A DNA stretch of 64,000 bases from Rothia sp. (in: high G+C Gram-positive bacteria) (GTDB lineage: Bacteria; Actinomycetota; Actinomycetes; Actinomycetales; Micrococcaceae). The DNA is taken from NCBI RefSeq assembly GCF_030540545.1, contig NZ_JAUNVZ010000008.1, positions 88,757 through 152,756 on the forward strand. Direction: 5' to 3'. Of the stretch, positions 41,206 to 51,379 are shown piece after piece. The notes below the pieces were generated by a model. That model was not told the DNA's origin. It saw nothing but the letters and a program-made list of their open reading frames with translations, and made no database searches. The position numbers were made by a program, and so were the translations under genes. Position 1 is the first letter of the stretch. Each line of letters opens with the position of its first letter.

Positions 41206-43131
41206 ATGCCGATGAGTTCTTCTCTGGATTCCTCTCACGCCCCGAGCTTTGTCAGCCGTGTCCGCAGCTTTGCACGCAGGCACTATAACAATGCTTTCCA
41301 GCGCGTGTGGCATAGTGAGCTGCACGGTAGCTTTACGCGTATTCTGCTGGTGGTTCTGGCTCTGGTTTTCTTCGGCATTATTATGGTGCTTTCGGCGTCT
41401 TCGGTGGCGTTGATTTCTAGCGGCCGTAATGCTTTTGGCCAGGTGATTTCTCAGGGTGCTTTTGCCGTGATTGGCATTGGGCTGATGCTCGGCATTGCCT
41501 TCACTCCTGTGAAATGGTGGCGCTCTAACCCCGTGGTCATTCACGCCGGTTTTATCATAGCTATTGCCTTGCAGCTGCTGGTGGTTATTGCCGGTAAAGA
41601 GGTCAACGGTAATAAGAACTGGCTCTCTCTGGGGTCCTCTTTTGCGATTCAGCCGGCTGAGTTTTCCAAGCTCTTCTTTATCCTGTGGATTGCCTTTATT
41701 ATTTCTCGCCGCGGCGAGTATATTGAGCGCTATAGCTGGAAGGTTCTGTGTGTTACAGGATCCGGGCTCATTCTGCTGGGCGCCCTGATTTTTGCCGGTC
41801 ACGATATGGGTACGCTGACCATTTACGGCATTATCTTTGTGGGTATGCTCTGGCTTTCGGGTATCTCGAAGTCGGTGCTGCGCTGGACTGTGCTGGTGGC
41901 TGTTTTGGCAGCCATTGCCGGTAACTTTAGCAGTAGTAACCGTATTCAGCGTATTCTGGCTCTTTTCGGCCAGTGCGAAGGCTCCATGTGTGATCAGAGT
42001 AATGCGGGTGTTACGGCTCTTGCGACCGGCGGTATTTGGGGTGTTATGCTCGGCCAATCCCGCCAGAAGTACAGCTACCTACCCGAGGCTCACACCGACT
42101 ATATTTTCGCTGTGATTGGTGAAGAGCTGGGCCTGGTGGGCACCCTGGCGGTGCTGGTTATGTACGCTTTCCTTTTTGTGTTGGCTGTGCAGATTATGGT
42201 GCGCACCTCCGATACTTTTGTGCGTATGACCACCGGTGGTATTACTATCTGGTTGGGCTCTCAGGCATTGATTAATATGTTCATGGTTGCCGGTGTGCTG
42301 CCGGTGATTGGTGTGCCCCTGCCTTTTATTTCTTATGGTGGTTCTTCGCTGATTTCATCGCTTTTGGCTGCCGGTGTACTGCTTGCTTTTGCTCGCAATA
42401 CGTCGGTGTGGCGCGTGGCGTGGAATATGCCCGCCGATAGCAGCGAACGTCAAATGGCGCGTAATAATAAACTGCTGGATCGTCGCTCCGCCTATGAGCA
42501 GATGCTCACCGAGGAGAATGCGAAGATCGCGGCGAATGAGGGTAATTTCCCCGCTGTGATGGATCGTGTGCTGGCATGGTTCGGCTGGGGTGAGAAAGCT
42601 CAGAAGCCGGCTCCCAGTGCGGGGTCCGAGGTGCTTTCTCGTCATGCTTCGCGCCATAGCGTTTCTCACGCCCGGGTTCAGTCTCCGGCGGCTTCGAGCA
42701 CTACCGCGGTGAAGAAGTCTTCGCCTAAGAGTAGTTCGGTTGCTACCGGTCCTCGTACCTCACGATTGGCTGCGGTGAAGAAGTCTCAGGCTGGTGTTTC
42801 TAAAACTGCTGGCTCGAAGGCAGCGACTCCTAAGAGCGCTAGCGCTAAGTCTGGCGGTGTAAAGGCAAGTGCTGCTAAGGCTCAGCCCGCACGCCAGGCA
42901 CCGGTACACGCCGGGCAGGCTAAAGCAGCACAGGCTAAGGCAACGCAACCCAAGGTAACCCAGCCCAAGGCGGGAGCGCAGCGTAAGGCAACGCCTCGTC
43001 CCTCGGGTGCCTCCGCTTCCTCGCGTAGTGCCGCTTCTCGCGCTCGCACTCGTTCCTCCTCGCTGCCGGCGGGTTTGCGCCCGGTGCAGGAGATTCGAGC
43101 TCAGCAGAAGCAGCGCCCCAAGGATCGCTAA
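41206..43131 (+). CDS. ftsW: Septal peptidoglycan polymerase FtsW with long basic tail
   Basis: 641 residues. A SEDS-family integral membrane protein that polymerises lipid II together with FtsI. Conserved loops: KNWLSLGSSFAIQPAEFSK, AGHDMGTLTIYG, SYLPEAHTDYIFAVIGEELG, and GVLPVIGVPLPFISYGGSSL. After the last membrane segment (about residue 400) comes a cytoplasmic tail of roughly 230 residues rich in Lys, Ala, Ser and Pro, with short repeats such as QAKATQPKVTQPKAG; it is much longer than usual. Start at 41206 or the next ATG at 41212. Confidence 0.93.
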   Translation: MPMSSSLDSSHAPSFVSRVRSFARRHYNNAFQRVWHSELHGSFTRILLVVLALVFFGIIMVLSASSVALISSGRNAFGQVISQGAFAVIGIGLMLGIAFTPVKWWRSNPVVIHAGFIIAIALQLLVVIAGKEVNGNKNWLSLGSSFAIQPAEFSKLFFILWIAFIISRRGEYIERYSWKVLCVTGSGLILLGALIFAGHDMGTLTIYGIIFVGMLWLSGISKSVLRWTVLVAVLAAIAGNFSSSNRIQRILALFGQCEGSMCDQSNAGVTALATGGIWGVMLGQSRQKYSYLPEAHTDYIFAVIGEELGLVGTLAVLVMYAFLFVLAVQIMVRTSDTFVRMTTGGITIWLGSQALINMFMVAGVLPVIGVPLPFISYGGSSLISSLLAAGVLLAFARNTSVWRVAWNMPADSSERQMARNNKLLDRRSAYEQMLTEENAKIAANEGNFPAVMDRVLAWFGWGEKAQKPAPSAGSEVLSRHASRHSVSHARVQSPAASSTTAVKKSSPKSSSVATGPRTSRLAAVKKSQAGVSKTAGSKAATPKSASAKSGGVKASAAKAQPARQAPVHAGQAKAAQAKATQPKVTQPKAGAQRKATPRPSGASASSRSAASRARTRSSSLPAGLRPVQEIRAQQKQRPKDR

Positions 43132-43138
43132 ATCCTCT

Positions 43139-43182
43139 CTAACCCCGCAGACTTTGAATATTCTGAGAGTCTGCGGGGTTAG
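43139..43182 (+). terminator. Strong hairpin between ftsW and murG
   Basis: CTAACCCCGCAGACT (43139-43153) pairs perfectly with 43168-43182, 15 bp with a 14-nt loop. No T run follows, so it may attenuate or mark the 3' end of the upstream transcript; murG would then need its own promoter in 43183-43290. Confidence 0.6.
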
Positions 43183-43290
43183 CTGTACCCGCCACTAGGC
43201 TTGTATCTGAGTGTTCATGCCAATGAGGGAGTAGCCCGGCGTCATTTATGGCGTAAAATTGGGGTGAGTATGTCTATAGGGAGATGAATC

Positions 43291-44457
43291 ATGACGAAAG
43301 CACCCTCTGTGGTCTTTGCTGGCGGTGGCACCGCCGGTCATATTAACCCGATGCTCGCCATTGCGCGTGCGCTGCGCGAGCTGGAACCGAATGTGCGGAT
43401 TCTAACCCTGGGTACCGCCGATAAGATGGAGGCGGAACTGGTTCCCGCCGCTGGATTTGAGATTGAGTTCATTCCGCGCGCCCCCATGCCGCGCTCGCTC
43501 TCCAAAGATACGCTGAGCTTCCCGGCAAAGCTGGTGGGCGGCATTAAGCGCGTAGCGACCCTGCTGCGTGAGCGCGAAGCCGATGTTGCCGTGGGCGTGG
43601 GCGGTTATGTGTGTTCGCCCCTGTACCTGGCGGCAGCTCAGGCAAAGGTACCCATTGTGATTCACGAGGCCAATGCGCGCCCGGGCTGGGCCAATAAGCT
43701 CGGCGGTCGCTTCTCTGCTTTTAGCGGCGTGGCATTTGCCAATACTCCCTTTAAGGGCGCCCAGCTGGTGGGTATGCCTATGAAGGAAGAGATCGCCCAC
43801 CTCGATCGTGCGGCGCAGCGCCGTGAGGCTCGTCTGCGCCTGGGCCTTGACCCCGATAAGCCCACTCTGATTGTTACCGGTGGCTCCCTGGGCGCTGCCA
43901 GCCTGAATAAGGCTGTCGCTGAAAATATTGAGTCCTTCGCGCAGGCAAATTTCCAGGTGCTGCATATTACCGGCAAGACCAAGGCAATCCTGGACGATGC
44001 GGGTAAGCCCGTTGTTGCCCCGAACTATATTCAGATTGAATTTAGCAATGGCATGCAGGATGTTTACGCCGCCGCGGATCTGCTCATGGTGCGCTCCGGT
44101 GCTGCAACCGTGAGTGAAATCGCTGCGGTGGGTCTGCCCGCCGTCTTCGTGCCGCTGCCCCACGGTAATGGTGAGCAGGGCCTCAATGCCGCAACCCTGG
44201 TCGAAGCGGAGGCTGCCCTGCTAGTTGAAGACTCCCAGGTAACCGGCGAGTGGTTCGCGCAGACCATTCCGGCCCTGATGAATGACCCGCAGCGTCTGGA
44301 GGCTATGGCCGCCCGCGCCTATGAGCTGGGTATTCGCGATGCAGCCCAGGTGATGGCGGCTAAGATTCTGGAGCTGGCGCGTGAGCACAGGGCTGCTCGG
44401 GATGCTCAAGAGGCTGCCCGAGACTCTCAGACTACAACCGACCGAAAGAACTCTTAA
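43291..44457 (+). CDS. murG: Undecaprenyl-PP-MurNAc-pentapeptide GlcNAc transferase
   Basis: 388 residues. Adds GlcNAc to lipid I to give lipid II. Motifs: FAGGGTAGHINPMLAIA (Gly-rich loop 1), VGVGGYVCSPLYLAA (loop 2), IHEANARPGWANK, VTGGSLGAASLN near residue 193, and RSGAATVSEIAAVGLPAVFVPLPHG with GEQGLNA for nucleotide-sugar binding. ATG at 43291 after AGGGAGATGAATC. murC follows 9 bases after the stop. Confidence 0.95.
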   Translation: MTKAPSVVFAGGGTAGHINPMLAIARALRELEPNVRILTLGTADKMEAELVPAAGFEIEFIPRAPMPRSLSKDTLSFPAKLVGGIKRVATLLREREADVAVGVGGYVCSPLYLAAAQAKVPIVIHEANARPGWANKLGGRFSAFSGVAFANTPFKGAQLVGMPMKEEIAHLDRAAQRREARLRLGLDPDKPTLIVTGGSLGAASLNKAVAENIESFAQANFQVLHITGKTKAILDDAGKPVVAPNYIQIEFSNGMQDVYAAADLLMVRSGAATVSEIAAVGLPAVFVPLPHGNGEQGLNAATLVEAEAALLVEDSQVTGEWFAQTIPALMNDPQRLEAMAARAYELGIRDAAQVMAAKILELAREHRAARDAQEAARDSQTTTDRKNS

Positions 44458-44466
44458 GGAGCGAGA

Positions 44467-46002
44467 ATGAGCGCTGAATTGATGAACCTGAATATTGAGC
44501 TGCCCGCTCCGCTGAACCCTCCCTTTGAAGAGCGCACCCCGCTTGAATCTCTGGGACGCGTGCACTTTATTGGTATCGGTGGCGCCGGCATGAGCGCCAT
44601 CGCCTCCCTGATGCTCCAGGCAGGCATGAGCGTCTCGGGCTCTGACCGCGCCGACTCTGCTACCGTGCAGGCACTGCGCGAAGCCGGTGCTACCGTCTTC
44701 GTGCCCCAGGCGGCAGAAAACATTGCCAATGTGGACACCGTGGTCATCTCCACCGCGATTCGCGAGGATAACCCCGAACTTGCCGCAGCGCGCGCAGCCA
44801 ACCTGCCCGTGCTGCACCGCTCCCAGGCGCTGGCAGCGGTTATGGGCTCCTCCCGCGCCATTGCCGTGGCGGGCACCCACGGTAAGAGCACCACCTCCTC
44901 CATGATTTCCGTGCTCTTTGACCATCTGCAGCTTGAGCCTTCCTTCGCGGTGGGCACCGTGATTGCAGGCCACGGCACCAACGCTCACCTGGGCGCTCAG
45001 GGCCCGGATTCCTGGTTTGTTGCCGAAGCCGATGAATCCGACGGTTCCTTTGTGCGCTACCGCCCGGCCATTGCCGTGGTGACCAATATGGAACCGGATC
45101 ACCTGGATTTCTACGGTACCGCTGAGCGCGTGTACGAGGCTTTTAACCGTTTTATTGCGTCCCTGGCTCCCGGTGGTGTGCTGGTCACCTGCCGCGATGA
45201 TGAAGGCGCTCGCAGCCTGGCGGAGCGTTCCCGTGCTGCCGGTGTGCCCGTGGTGACCTACGGCCTGGAAGAAGGGGCGGATCTGCGCATTAGCGATCTG
45301 ACCAGCTCCGGCGCGCGTTCTAGTGCAACCCTCACCTGGGATTTTGAGGTCAATGGCACCCGCTATGAGGGCACTCAGCTGCTGCAGCTGCAGGTGCCCG
45401 GTATTCACAATCAGCTCAATGCTGCTGCCGGTTTCATCTCCGCTCTGCTGGCGGGCGCGCAGCCGGAAGCTATCGCCGAGGGTCTGGGTACTTTTGTGGG
45501 CGCAGATCGTCGCTTCACTCTGCGCGGTATTGAGAGTGGCATTTCCGTTTTTGATGATTATGCGCACCACCCGACTGAGGTGTTCCGTGCCCTGGAGACC
45601 GCTCGTACCGTGGCTGATGGCCATAGCGTGTACGTGATTTTCCAGCCGCATCTCTTCTCCCGTACTCGCGAATTCGCTCAGGAGTTTGCGCAGTCCCTGG
45701 CTTTGGCTGATCGCAGTTGGGTGATGGATATTTACCCTGCGCGCGAGGAGCCTATTCCGGGCGTGACCAGTGAGCTGATTACCGGCGCCGGCTTTTCCGA
45801 GGTGCGCTATGCCCCCGAGGTGAGCGCAGCTATTGAGGATATTGCGATGTGTGCGGTGCCCGGCGATATTGTGATGACTGTGGGTGCCGGTAGCGTGACT
45901 GCCCTGGGTGCGGATATGCTGCAGGCTCTGCGTGAGCGCCACGGCAATAGCGCTGAATCTGCACAGGGTTCTGCCGAAAGCTCTGCGGAAGGTCAGCTCT
46001 AG
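44467..46002 (+). CDS. murC: UDP-MurNAc:L-alanine ligase
   Basis: 511 residues. The N-terminal Rossmann motif HFIGIGGAGMSAIA is followed by SGSDRADS, and the ATP loop is VAGTHGKSTTSSM near residue 138. EADESDGSF near 195, TNMEPDHLDFYG and DDYAHHPTEV near 360 complete the MurC set. Adds the first amino acid, L-Ala, to UDP-MurNAc. Shine-Dalgarno AAGGAG overlaps the murG stop. Its own stop overlaps the ftsQ GTG (TAGTG). Confidence 0.95.
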   Translation: MSAELMNLNIELPAPLNPPFEERTPLESLGRVHFIGIGGAGMSAIASLMLQAGMSVSGSDRADSATVQALREAGATVFVPQAAENIANVDTVVISTAIREDNPELAAARAANLPVLHRSQALAAVMGSSRAIAVAGTHGKSTTSSMISVLFDHLQLEPSFAVGTVIAGHGTNAHLGAQGPDSWFVAEADESDGSFVRYRPAIAVVTNMEPDHLDFYGTAERVYEAFNRFIASLAPGGVLVTCRDDEGARSLAERSRAAGVPVVTYGLEEGADLRISDLTSSGARSSATLTWDFEVNGTRYEGTQLLQLQVPGIHNQLNAAAGFISALLAGAQPEAIAEGLGTFVGADRRFTLRGIESGISVFDDYAHHPTEVFRALETARTVADGHSVYVIFQPHLFSRTREFAQEFAQSLALADRSWVMDIYPAREEPIPGVTSELITGAGFSEVRYAPEVSAAIEDIAMCAVPGDIVMTVGAGSVTALGADMLQALRERHGNSAESAQGSAESSAEGQL

Positions 46003-47042
46003 TGGCTGCCCACAGGAATAACCGCCCGGATAGGATCGAGGCTGAGAATCTAGAGCAGGAGAATTCCGCTGTAGAATCGCCTGAAATGGCCGAGCCTTCA
46101 GAAGCCGCTGAGCCTTCAGAAGCTAAGGGTCGTTTTGCCCGCTGGCGTGCCGAGCGTGAGCGCGTGCGCGAGGCGGAAATTGAGCGCGAACAGCAGATTG
46201 CCGAGCAGGAGAACCGCCGCCGTGCCGTGCTGGAAGACCCCGCTCTGGAGGGGCTGCGCGCGGAAGAAAGCGCCTTAGGGTCTTCTCGAGGCGCCAAGCG
46301 CACCCGTAGCCTGACCCCCGTGTGGCGTCGTTGGCTCTATGGCACCCTGGCTCTGGTGGTGGCGGCTGCACTTTTTGTGGGCGTGGTCTTTTTCTCGCCT
46401 CTGATTGCGGTGCAGACTATTACGGTTAAGGGCGGTTCTCTACTGGATAATACCCAGGTGGCTTCCCAGCTGCAGCAGCTCAAGGGCGTGCCCCTGGCGC
46501 GTATTAATGAGCAGCGCATTCTGGATATTATGGGTGAGGATAATGCCCTGCAGGGTGTGCACGTGCAGATCCGCCCGCCCCATGAGCTGGTGGTGACCAT
46601 TCAAGAGCGTGTGCCGGTTGCCGTCGTCAAGGTGGGGGAGCAGTACTCCATTGTGGATTCTCACGGCGCTATGCTGCGCACCGTGGCAAAGGCTGAGGAT
46701 GCGCGCGTGCCGCTGATCGATACGGACGGGGTCAAGCCCGCCGAGTCGGAGAAGTTTAAGACTATTGCTACGGCGCTATCGGCTATTCCGGTGAGCCTGC
46801 TGGAGCAGATGAAAAGCGCTCAGGCTCAGAACTCTTCGAGCATTAGTTTTACCCTCAAGGATAACGTGAATGTTCTGTGGGGTACGGCGACGGATAATGA
46901 AGTTAAGGCTAAGGTTTTATCTTCGCTTCTGAGTGCCACTGCCTCCTCGAAGGATCAGGGCGCTTCGGGTGCTATTGTGCGAGAATCCGGGGTTGTTTAC
47001 GATATTTCGGCACCGAATTTCCCTGTAATTCGCATGCCTTAA
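46002..47042 (+). CDS. ftsQ: Cell-division protein FtsQ
   Basis: 346 residues, GTG start overlapping the murC stop. A charged cytoplasmic N-terminus of about 110 residues (Glu/Arg-rich, with EPSEAAEPSEA repeats) leads to one membrane segment (LYGTLALVVAAALFVGVVFF). The POTRA-type domain follows, with VQTITVKGGSLLDNTQV and VHVQIRPPHELVVTIQERVPVAVV, and the FtsQ domain after it. Binds FtsL/FtsB at the divisome. Length and order are as expected for actinobacteria. Confidence 0.92.
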   Translation: MAAHRNNRPDRIEAENLEQENSAVESPEMAEPSEAAEPSEAKGRFARWRAERERVREAEIEREQQIAEQENRRRAVLEDPALEGLRAEESALGSSRGAKRTRSLTPVWRRWLYGTLALVVAAALFVGVVFFSPLIAVQTITVKGGSLLDNTQVASQLQQLKGVPLARINEQRILDIMGEDNALQGVHVQIRPPHELVVTIQERVPVAVVKVGEQYSIVDSHGAMLRTVAKAEDARVPLIDTDGVKPAESEKFKTIATALSAIPVSLLEQMKSAQAQNSSSISFTLKDNVNVLWGTATDNEVKAKVLSSLLSATASSKDQGASGAIVRESGVVYDISAPNFPVIRMP

Positions 47043-47242
47043 GCTAAGGCTTAGGGTTAGTTTCGCGGTGAAAAACACTCAAAAATTTCACAAAAATCTT
47101 TGGGTGCACCGCGTGATGAACTAGGAATTTTTGCCCCGTTATTGCTATCCTATGGGGTAGAGTATATTAACTATGGAACTCCTAAGGTTCAGTCTGAGCT
47201 TTAGGCTTCGTTCGCACGATACAACTAATCGAGGGATAAATT

Positions 47243-48418
47243 TTGGACGCAACTCCCCAGAACTACTTGGCAGTGATCAAGGTCGTCGGCATCGGCGGCG
47301 GCGGCGTGAACGCAGTCAACCGAATGATTGAGGTTGGTCTGCGTGGCGTTGAGTTCATTGCTATTAACACCGACGCTCAGGCTCTGCTCATGTCCGATGC
47401 AGACGTCAAGCTGGACGTTGGACGCGAACTGACCCGTGGCCTGGGTGCAGGCGCTAACCCCGAGGTTGGCCGTCAGGCAGCAGAAGACCACGCACAGGAA
47501 ATTGAGGAAGTCCTCAAGGGTGCAGATATGGTCTTCGTGACCGCAGGCGAAGGCGGCGGCACCGGTACCGGTGGCGCACCCGTCGTTGCACGCATCGCAC
47601 GCTCCCTGGGTGCCCTGACCATTGGTGTGGTTACCCGCCCCTTCACCTTCGAAGGTCGTCGCCGCTCCAACCAGGCAGAGACCGGTATCGCAGCACTGCG
47701 CGACGAGGTCGACACCCTGATCGTTATCCCCAACGACCGACTGCTCTCCATCTCCGACCGCAACGTCTCCATGCTGGACGCCTTCAAGTCCGCTGACCAG
47801 GTGCTGCTCTCCGGTGTGCAGGGCATTACCGACCTGATCACCACCCCCGGCCTGATCAACCTGGACTTCGCGGACGTTAAGTCCGTGATGCAGGGCGCAG
47901 GTTCGGCGCTGATGGGTATTGGCTCCGCATCCGGTGAGGATCGTGCAGTCAAGGCAGCCGAGCTGGCAATCGCCTCCCCGCTGCTGGAAGCATCCATCGA
48001 CGGCGCACACGGCGTGCTGCTGTCCATCCAGGGCGGTTCCGACCTGGGTCTGTTCGAAATCAACGAAGCTGCACGCCTGGTGCAGGAAGTTGCACACCCG
48101 GACGCAAACATCATCTTCGGTGCCGTTATTGACGACGCCCTGGGTGATGAGGCACGCGTGACCGTGATTGCAGCAGGTTTCGACGCAGTGAACCCCGAGA
48201 CCAACTCCAACGCTTCGGCAGCAGCAGCCGTTCAGGCTCAGCGCACCCAGAACGCATTCGGCGGTGCAGCAGCAGCTCCGGCAGCTAACTCCGGTTACGG
48301 CTTCAACGCACCCACCGAGGTGCCCACCGCAGCAGGTTTTGACGTAGACCTGCCCCCGGTTGTTGAAGAAGCACCGGTTCGTCGCGACACCCTGGACGTA
48401 CCCGACTTCCTGAAGTAA
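47243..48418 (+). CDS. ftsZ: Cell-division GTPase FtsZ
   Basis: 391 residues. Forms the Z-ring at midcell. Start is a TTG at 47243, 7 bases after GAGGG; no ATG fits. N-terminal [16 protein letters not shown], the tubulin signature [13 protein letters not shown] near residue 98, and NFADVKSVM-like [10 protein letters not shown] are present. After a variable Ala-rich linker the C-terminal peptide [12 protein letters not shown], bound by SepF and others, is intact. The 200-base gap before it should contain its own promoters. A terminator hairpin follows at 48470. Confidence 0.97.
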   Translation: MDATPQNYLAVIKVVGIGGGGVNAVNRMIEVGLRGVEFIAINTDAQALLMSDADVKLDVGRELTRGLGAGANPEVGRQAAEDHAQEIEEVLKGADMVFVTAGEGGGTGTGGAPVVARIARSLGALTIGVVTRPFTFEGRRRSNQAETGIAALRDEVDTLIVIPNDRLLSISDRNVSMLDAFKSADQVLLSGVQGITDLITTPGLINLDFADVKSVMQGAGSALMGIGSASGEDRAVKAAELAIASPLLEASIDGAHGVLLSIQGGSDLGLFEINEAARLVQEVAHPDANIIFGAVIDDALGDEARVTVIAAGFDAVNPETNSNASAAAAVQAQRTQNAFGGAAAAPAANSGYGFNAPTEVPTAAGFDVDLPPVVEEAPVRRDTLDVPDFLK

Positions 48419-48469
48419 TCTTCACAGTCGCGACTCTAGCGTGAATTTTTAGCCCATATGGGCACAGTG

Positions 48470-48498
48470 AATGCGGGGTGCACTATGCGCCCCGCATT
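48470..48498 (+). terminator. Terminator after ftsZ
   Basis: AATGCGGGG (48470-48478) pairs with CCCCGCATT (48490-48498), with partial pairing inside, followed by TG and a mixed sequence rather than a long T run. Confidence 0.7.
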
Positions 48499-48624
48499 TG
48501 CTGTACCCGGCTATAAATGAGCGCTGACCAGGGCGCTAGATGATGTACTAGATGTGCATATGCTAGCCCGGCAGCTGCCAAACCAGTAGCACCCCACGCC
48601 TGACCCAACCACCCGAAAGAACCT

Positions 48625-49431
48625 ATGAGCTACGCACAAGCCTTTAGCCACTACACCACCCACCGCATTGGCGAACACACCGTCAATATCGCCTTTACCG
48701 ACCGCAGCCACGGCAACCTCGGCCTGCACGTCACCGACCGCGCAGGTGAACCCCTACCCGCAACCCAAACCCTTCAAAACCGCGCCCGCCTGCAAACCCT
48801 CATGGGTGCGCCCGCCTTCTACCTGGAACAGGTGCACGGCACCGCCATCGCCCGCGCCGAAGAGCACGCCCCCGCCTCCTATAGCGCTCTGCGTTTTGAC
48901 GGAACCCTCGCCGAACCCGCCCAAGTGCGCGAGGCAGCGCCCATTGCCGACGCCTCCATTTCTTCCGAAGGCGCCCTGGCGATTATGGTCGCCGATTGTA
49001 TCCCCGTGCTCTTTGCCGCCAGCCAGCGTAGCGCCGGGGGAGTGCGCCCCCTCATTGCCACCGCCCACGCCGGCCGCCGCGGCCTGCTCGACGGTGTGCT
49101 CCAAAAGACCGTGCGCGCCCTGCAAGAAGCCGGAGGCGAAGAAATCCACGCCTGGATCGGCCCGAGTATTTGCGGCTCCTGCTATGAGGTGCCCGAGCTT
49201 ATGCGTGAAGAATCCGTTGCACTCATCCCGGAAGTCTATAGTGTAACCTCACAGGGAACGAGCGGTCTGGATCTGCCCGCCGGCGCCCGCGCCCTGCTTG
49301 AACACGCCGATGTGAAGGTGCATAGCGAGCACAATCTTTGCACCCTAGAGCACGAGAATCTCTACTCTCACCGTGCCTTTGGCGCGCAGGGACGTGAACC
49401 CGGGCGAATCGCCGGCCTGGTGTGGATCTAG
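48625..49431 (+). CDS. pgeF: Peptidoglycan editing factor / multicopper polyphenol oxidase-like (YfiH family)
   Basis: 268 residues. Blocks typical of the DUF152/YfiH/LACC1 family: FYLEQVHGTAIARAE near residue 70, IMVADCIPVLFA near 125, ATAHAGRRGLLDGVL near 150 and IGPSICGSCYEVPE near 182, carrying the conserved Cys and His residues. The family corrects misadded serine in peptidoglycan precursors and has purine nucleoside phosphorylase activity in several species. HAGRRG replaces the more usual HAGWRG. Its standard place is right after ftsZ in actinobacteria. Confidence 0.9.
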   Translation: MSYAQAFSHYTTHRIGEHTVNIAFTDRSHGNLGLHVTDRAGEPLPATQTLQNRARLQTLMGAPAFYLEQVHGTAIARAEEHAPASYSALRFDGTLAEPAQVREAAPIADASISSEGALAIMVADCIPVLFAASQRSAGGVRPLIATAHAGRRGLLDGVLQKTVRALQEAGGEEIHAWIGPSICGSCYEVPELMREESVALIPEVYSVTSQGTSGLDLPAGARALLEHADVKVHSEHNLCTLEHENLYSHRAFGAQGREPGRIAGLVWI

Positions 49432-49546
49432 CCACTCAATCCCAGCCCTGAGCAGAACCACCTCCTAACACGAGAATTCCTGAATAGAGTATTCGAACAC
49501 TGCCCTCTATTGCTGCATCTTATTCTCAAAGGACTACACTAAAACT

Positions 49547-50380
49547 ATGAGCCTCTATTGTGACCGCACCGAACCGCTACACTACACGCCTGAGCGCCAG
49601 GCGGAGCTGCTAGCCAACTATGCGCGCGTGCAGGAACAGATTCGCGCCGCCGAGAGCGACCACAGCGCGGTACGCACCGCCGACAGCCCCGCCGTGCAGC
49701 TGCTCACCGTGACCAAATTCTTCCCCGCCTCCGATGCAGCAGCTCTGTACGATGCGGGAGTGCGTCTCTACGGCGAAAACCGCGACCAGGAAGCCGGACC
49801 CAAAGCCGCAGCCCTGGCAGCCATGGAAGACCCGAATGCACCGGCGCGCTGGGAGTTCATCGGCCAGCTACAAACCAACAAAGCCAAATCCGTGGTGCGC
49901 TACGCCCACGCCGTGCAATCGGTAGACCGCGCCTCCCTCGCCGACGCCCTCGCCAAGGCATACACCAACCAGCTTTCTCGCTACGAAGCCGGCGAAGCAC
50001 CCGCACCCGCCGCCCACGCCACCGGCAACCGCCTGGACTGCCTGATCCAGGTCTCCCTAGCAGAGCAAGCAACCGCCGGCCACGCTGCAGAAGGAGCCCG
50101 AGGAGGCACCTCCTCCGACGAACTACTCGCCCTGGCAGAGCGTATCGAATCCTCGCCCGTGCTGCGCTGCGCCGGAATTATGGCGGTCGCGCCCCTGGGT
50201 GAAGACCCCAACGCCGCCTTTGAACGCCTCTGGGCACTAGCTCAGGTGCTGCGCGCAGAACACCCGGGCGCACTGGAAATCTCAGCCGGCATGAGTGGAG
50301 ATATGGAAGCAGCTATCCGCTGGGGCTCCACCAGTGTGCGCGTAGGTAGCGCCATGATGGGTGCGCGCTCCTACACATAA
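49547..50380 (+). CDS. PLP homeostasis protein (YggS/PLPBP family)
   Basis: 277 residues. A pyridoxal-phosphate-binding single-domain protein that buffers free PLP. The cofactor lysine lies in VTKFFPASDA near residue 59. LYGENRDQEAGPKAA, WEFIGQLQTNKAK and VQSVDRASLADAL follow the family pattern, and the end has LEISAGMSGDMEAAI and STSVRVGSAMMG. A small Ala/Gly-rich insertion occurs around residues 145-160. No strong Shine-Dalgarno close to the ATG; the mRNA may start very near it. Fits the conserved ftsZ-pgeF-yggS-sepF order. Confidence 0.92.
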   Translation: MSLYCDRTEPLHYTPERQAELLANYARVQEQIRAAESDHSAVRTADSPAVQLLTVTKFFPASDAAALYDAGVRLYGENRDQEAGPKAAALAAMEDPNAPARWEFIGQLQTNKAKSVVRYAHAVQSVDRASLADALAKAYTNQLSRYEAGEAPAPAAHATGNRLDCLIQVSLAEQATAGHAAEGARGGTSSDELLALAERIESSPVLRCAGIMAVAPLGEDPNAAFERLWALAQVLRAEHPGALEISAGMSGDMEAAIRWGSTSVRVGSAMMGARSYT

Positions 50381-50579
50381 ATTCCAGCCCCGCGTAGACT
50401 CTGGCATATCTTCGCAGGAGAGGGAGAACAGACCGAAGCCATAATGGGTACATAGCGCAGAGCAAAAATGTGGACTATCCCTCAATGCTCACTTGAAACT
50501 CTCCAAACCTTGATAGAATAGGAGTACCTATGTCGCCACAGCGGCATAGACCCCACGGCACAAAACTCAGGGAGCGTGA

Positions 50580-51224
50580 ATGGCACCTCAGCAGGAAAAC
50601 CGGCTATCAAGCATCGGCCGATTCTTCGGCGTGGTCAACTACGACCGAAACACCCACGACGAAGCATCCCAAGCCCAGCACCATGAACAGCCCGCACCCG
50701 CCGAAGAACCCATTCACACGGAAGCAGAAATCGTCTACGCGCAGGCAGGCTACGAAGAGCCCGCCTACAGCAATGAAGAGTACACCGACGAGCCCTACCC
50801 GCAGGAAGAAACCTACGAGCAGATCAGCTACGGGTACGACATTGTAGACACCCCCGCGCCCGCCGAAACCCCGGCAAGCTACACCACCCACGGGCCGGAC
50901 AACACCGCCTACGGATATGAGGAAGAGGACGAATTGCGTCGCATTACCACCATTCACCCCCGCTCGTACAACGACGCGAAGATCATCGGTGAAGCATTCC
51001 GCCAGAACATCCCCGTCATTATGAACGTCGAAGAAATGCCCGACGCAGACGCAAAGCGCCTGGTAGACTTCGCATCCGGCCTGGCATTCGCCCTCGAAGG
51101 CCGCATCGAACGCGTGACCTCCAAGGTGTTCCTGCTGACCCCGGCAAACCTCGAAGTGCTCGGCGTAGCCAACGACGCGCCCGCTTTTGAAACCGAAGGC
51201 CCCTTCCCCTTTGACCAGGGCTAA
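50580..51224 (+). CDS. sepF: Cell-division protein SepF
   Basis: 214 residues. Membrane-anchoring N-terminal helix ([10 protein letters not shown]), then an acidic Glu/Tyr/Pro-rich linker, then the SepF core from about residue 115: [38 protein letters not shown] and [23 protein letters not shown]. Bundles FtsZ filaments and tethers them to the membrane in actinobacteria, which lack FtsA. A TTGAAA and TAGAAT pair with 15-base spacing at 50493-50519 may be its promoter. yggT follows after 155 bases. Confidence 0.94.
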   Translation: MAPQQENRLSSIGRFFGVVNYDRNTHDEASQAQHHEQPAPAEEPIHTEAEIVYAQAGYEEPAYSNEEYTDEPYPQEETYEQISYGYDIVDTPAPAETPASYTTHGPDNTAYGYEEEDELRRITTIHPRSYNDAKIIGEAFRQNIPVIMNVEEMPDADAKRLVDFASGLAFALEGRIERVTSKVFLLTPANLEVLGVANDAPAFETEGPFPFDQG

Positions 51225-51379
51225 ACTTACTGCAGGGGCTTGATGCCCCAGGACACAGCGTAGGAATGCTATCTGCCGTACAGCGTGCTCTGTACCCGGC
51301 GGATAGCATTCACTCTATACGGACACCCTACACCCCCGTGCAATATATGTAACCTGCACAACCCACACAAAGGAACACC

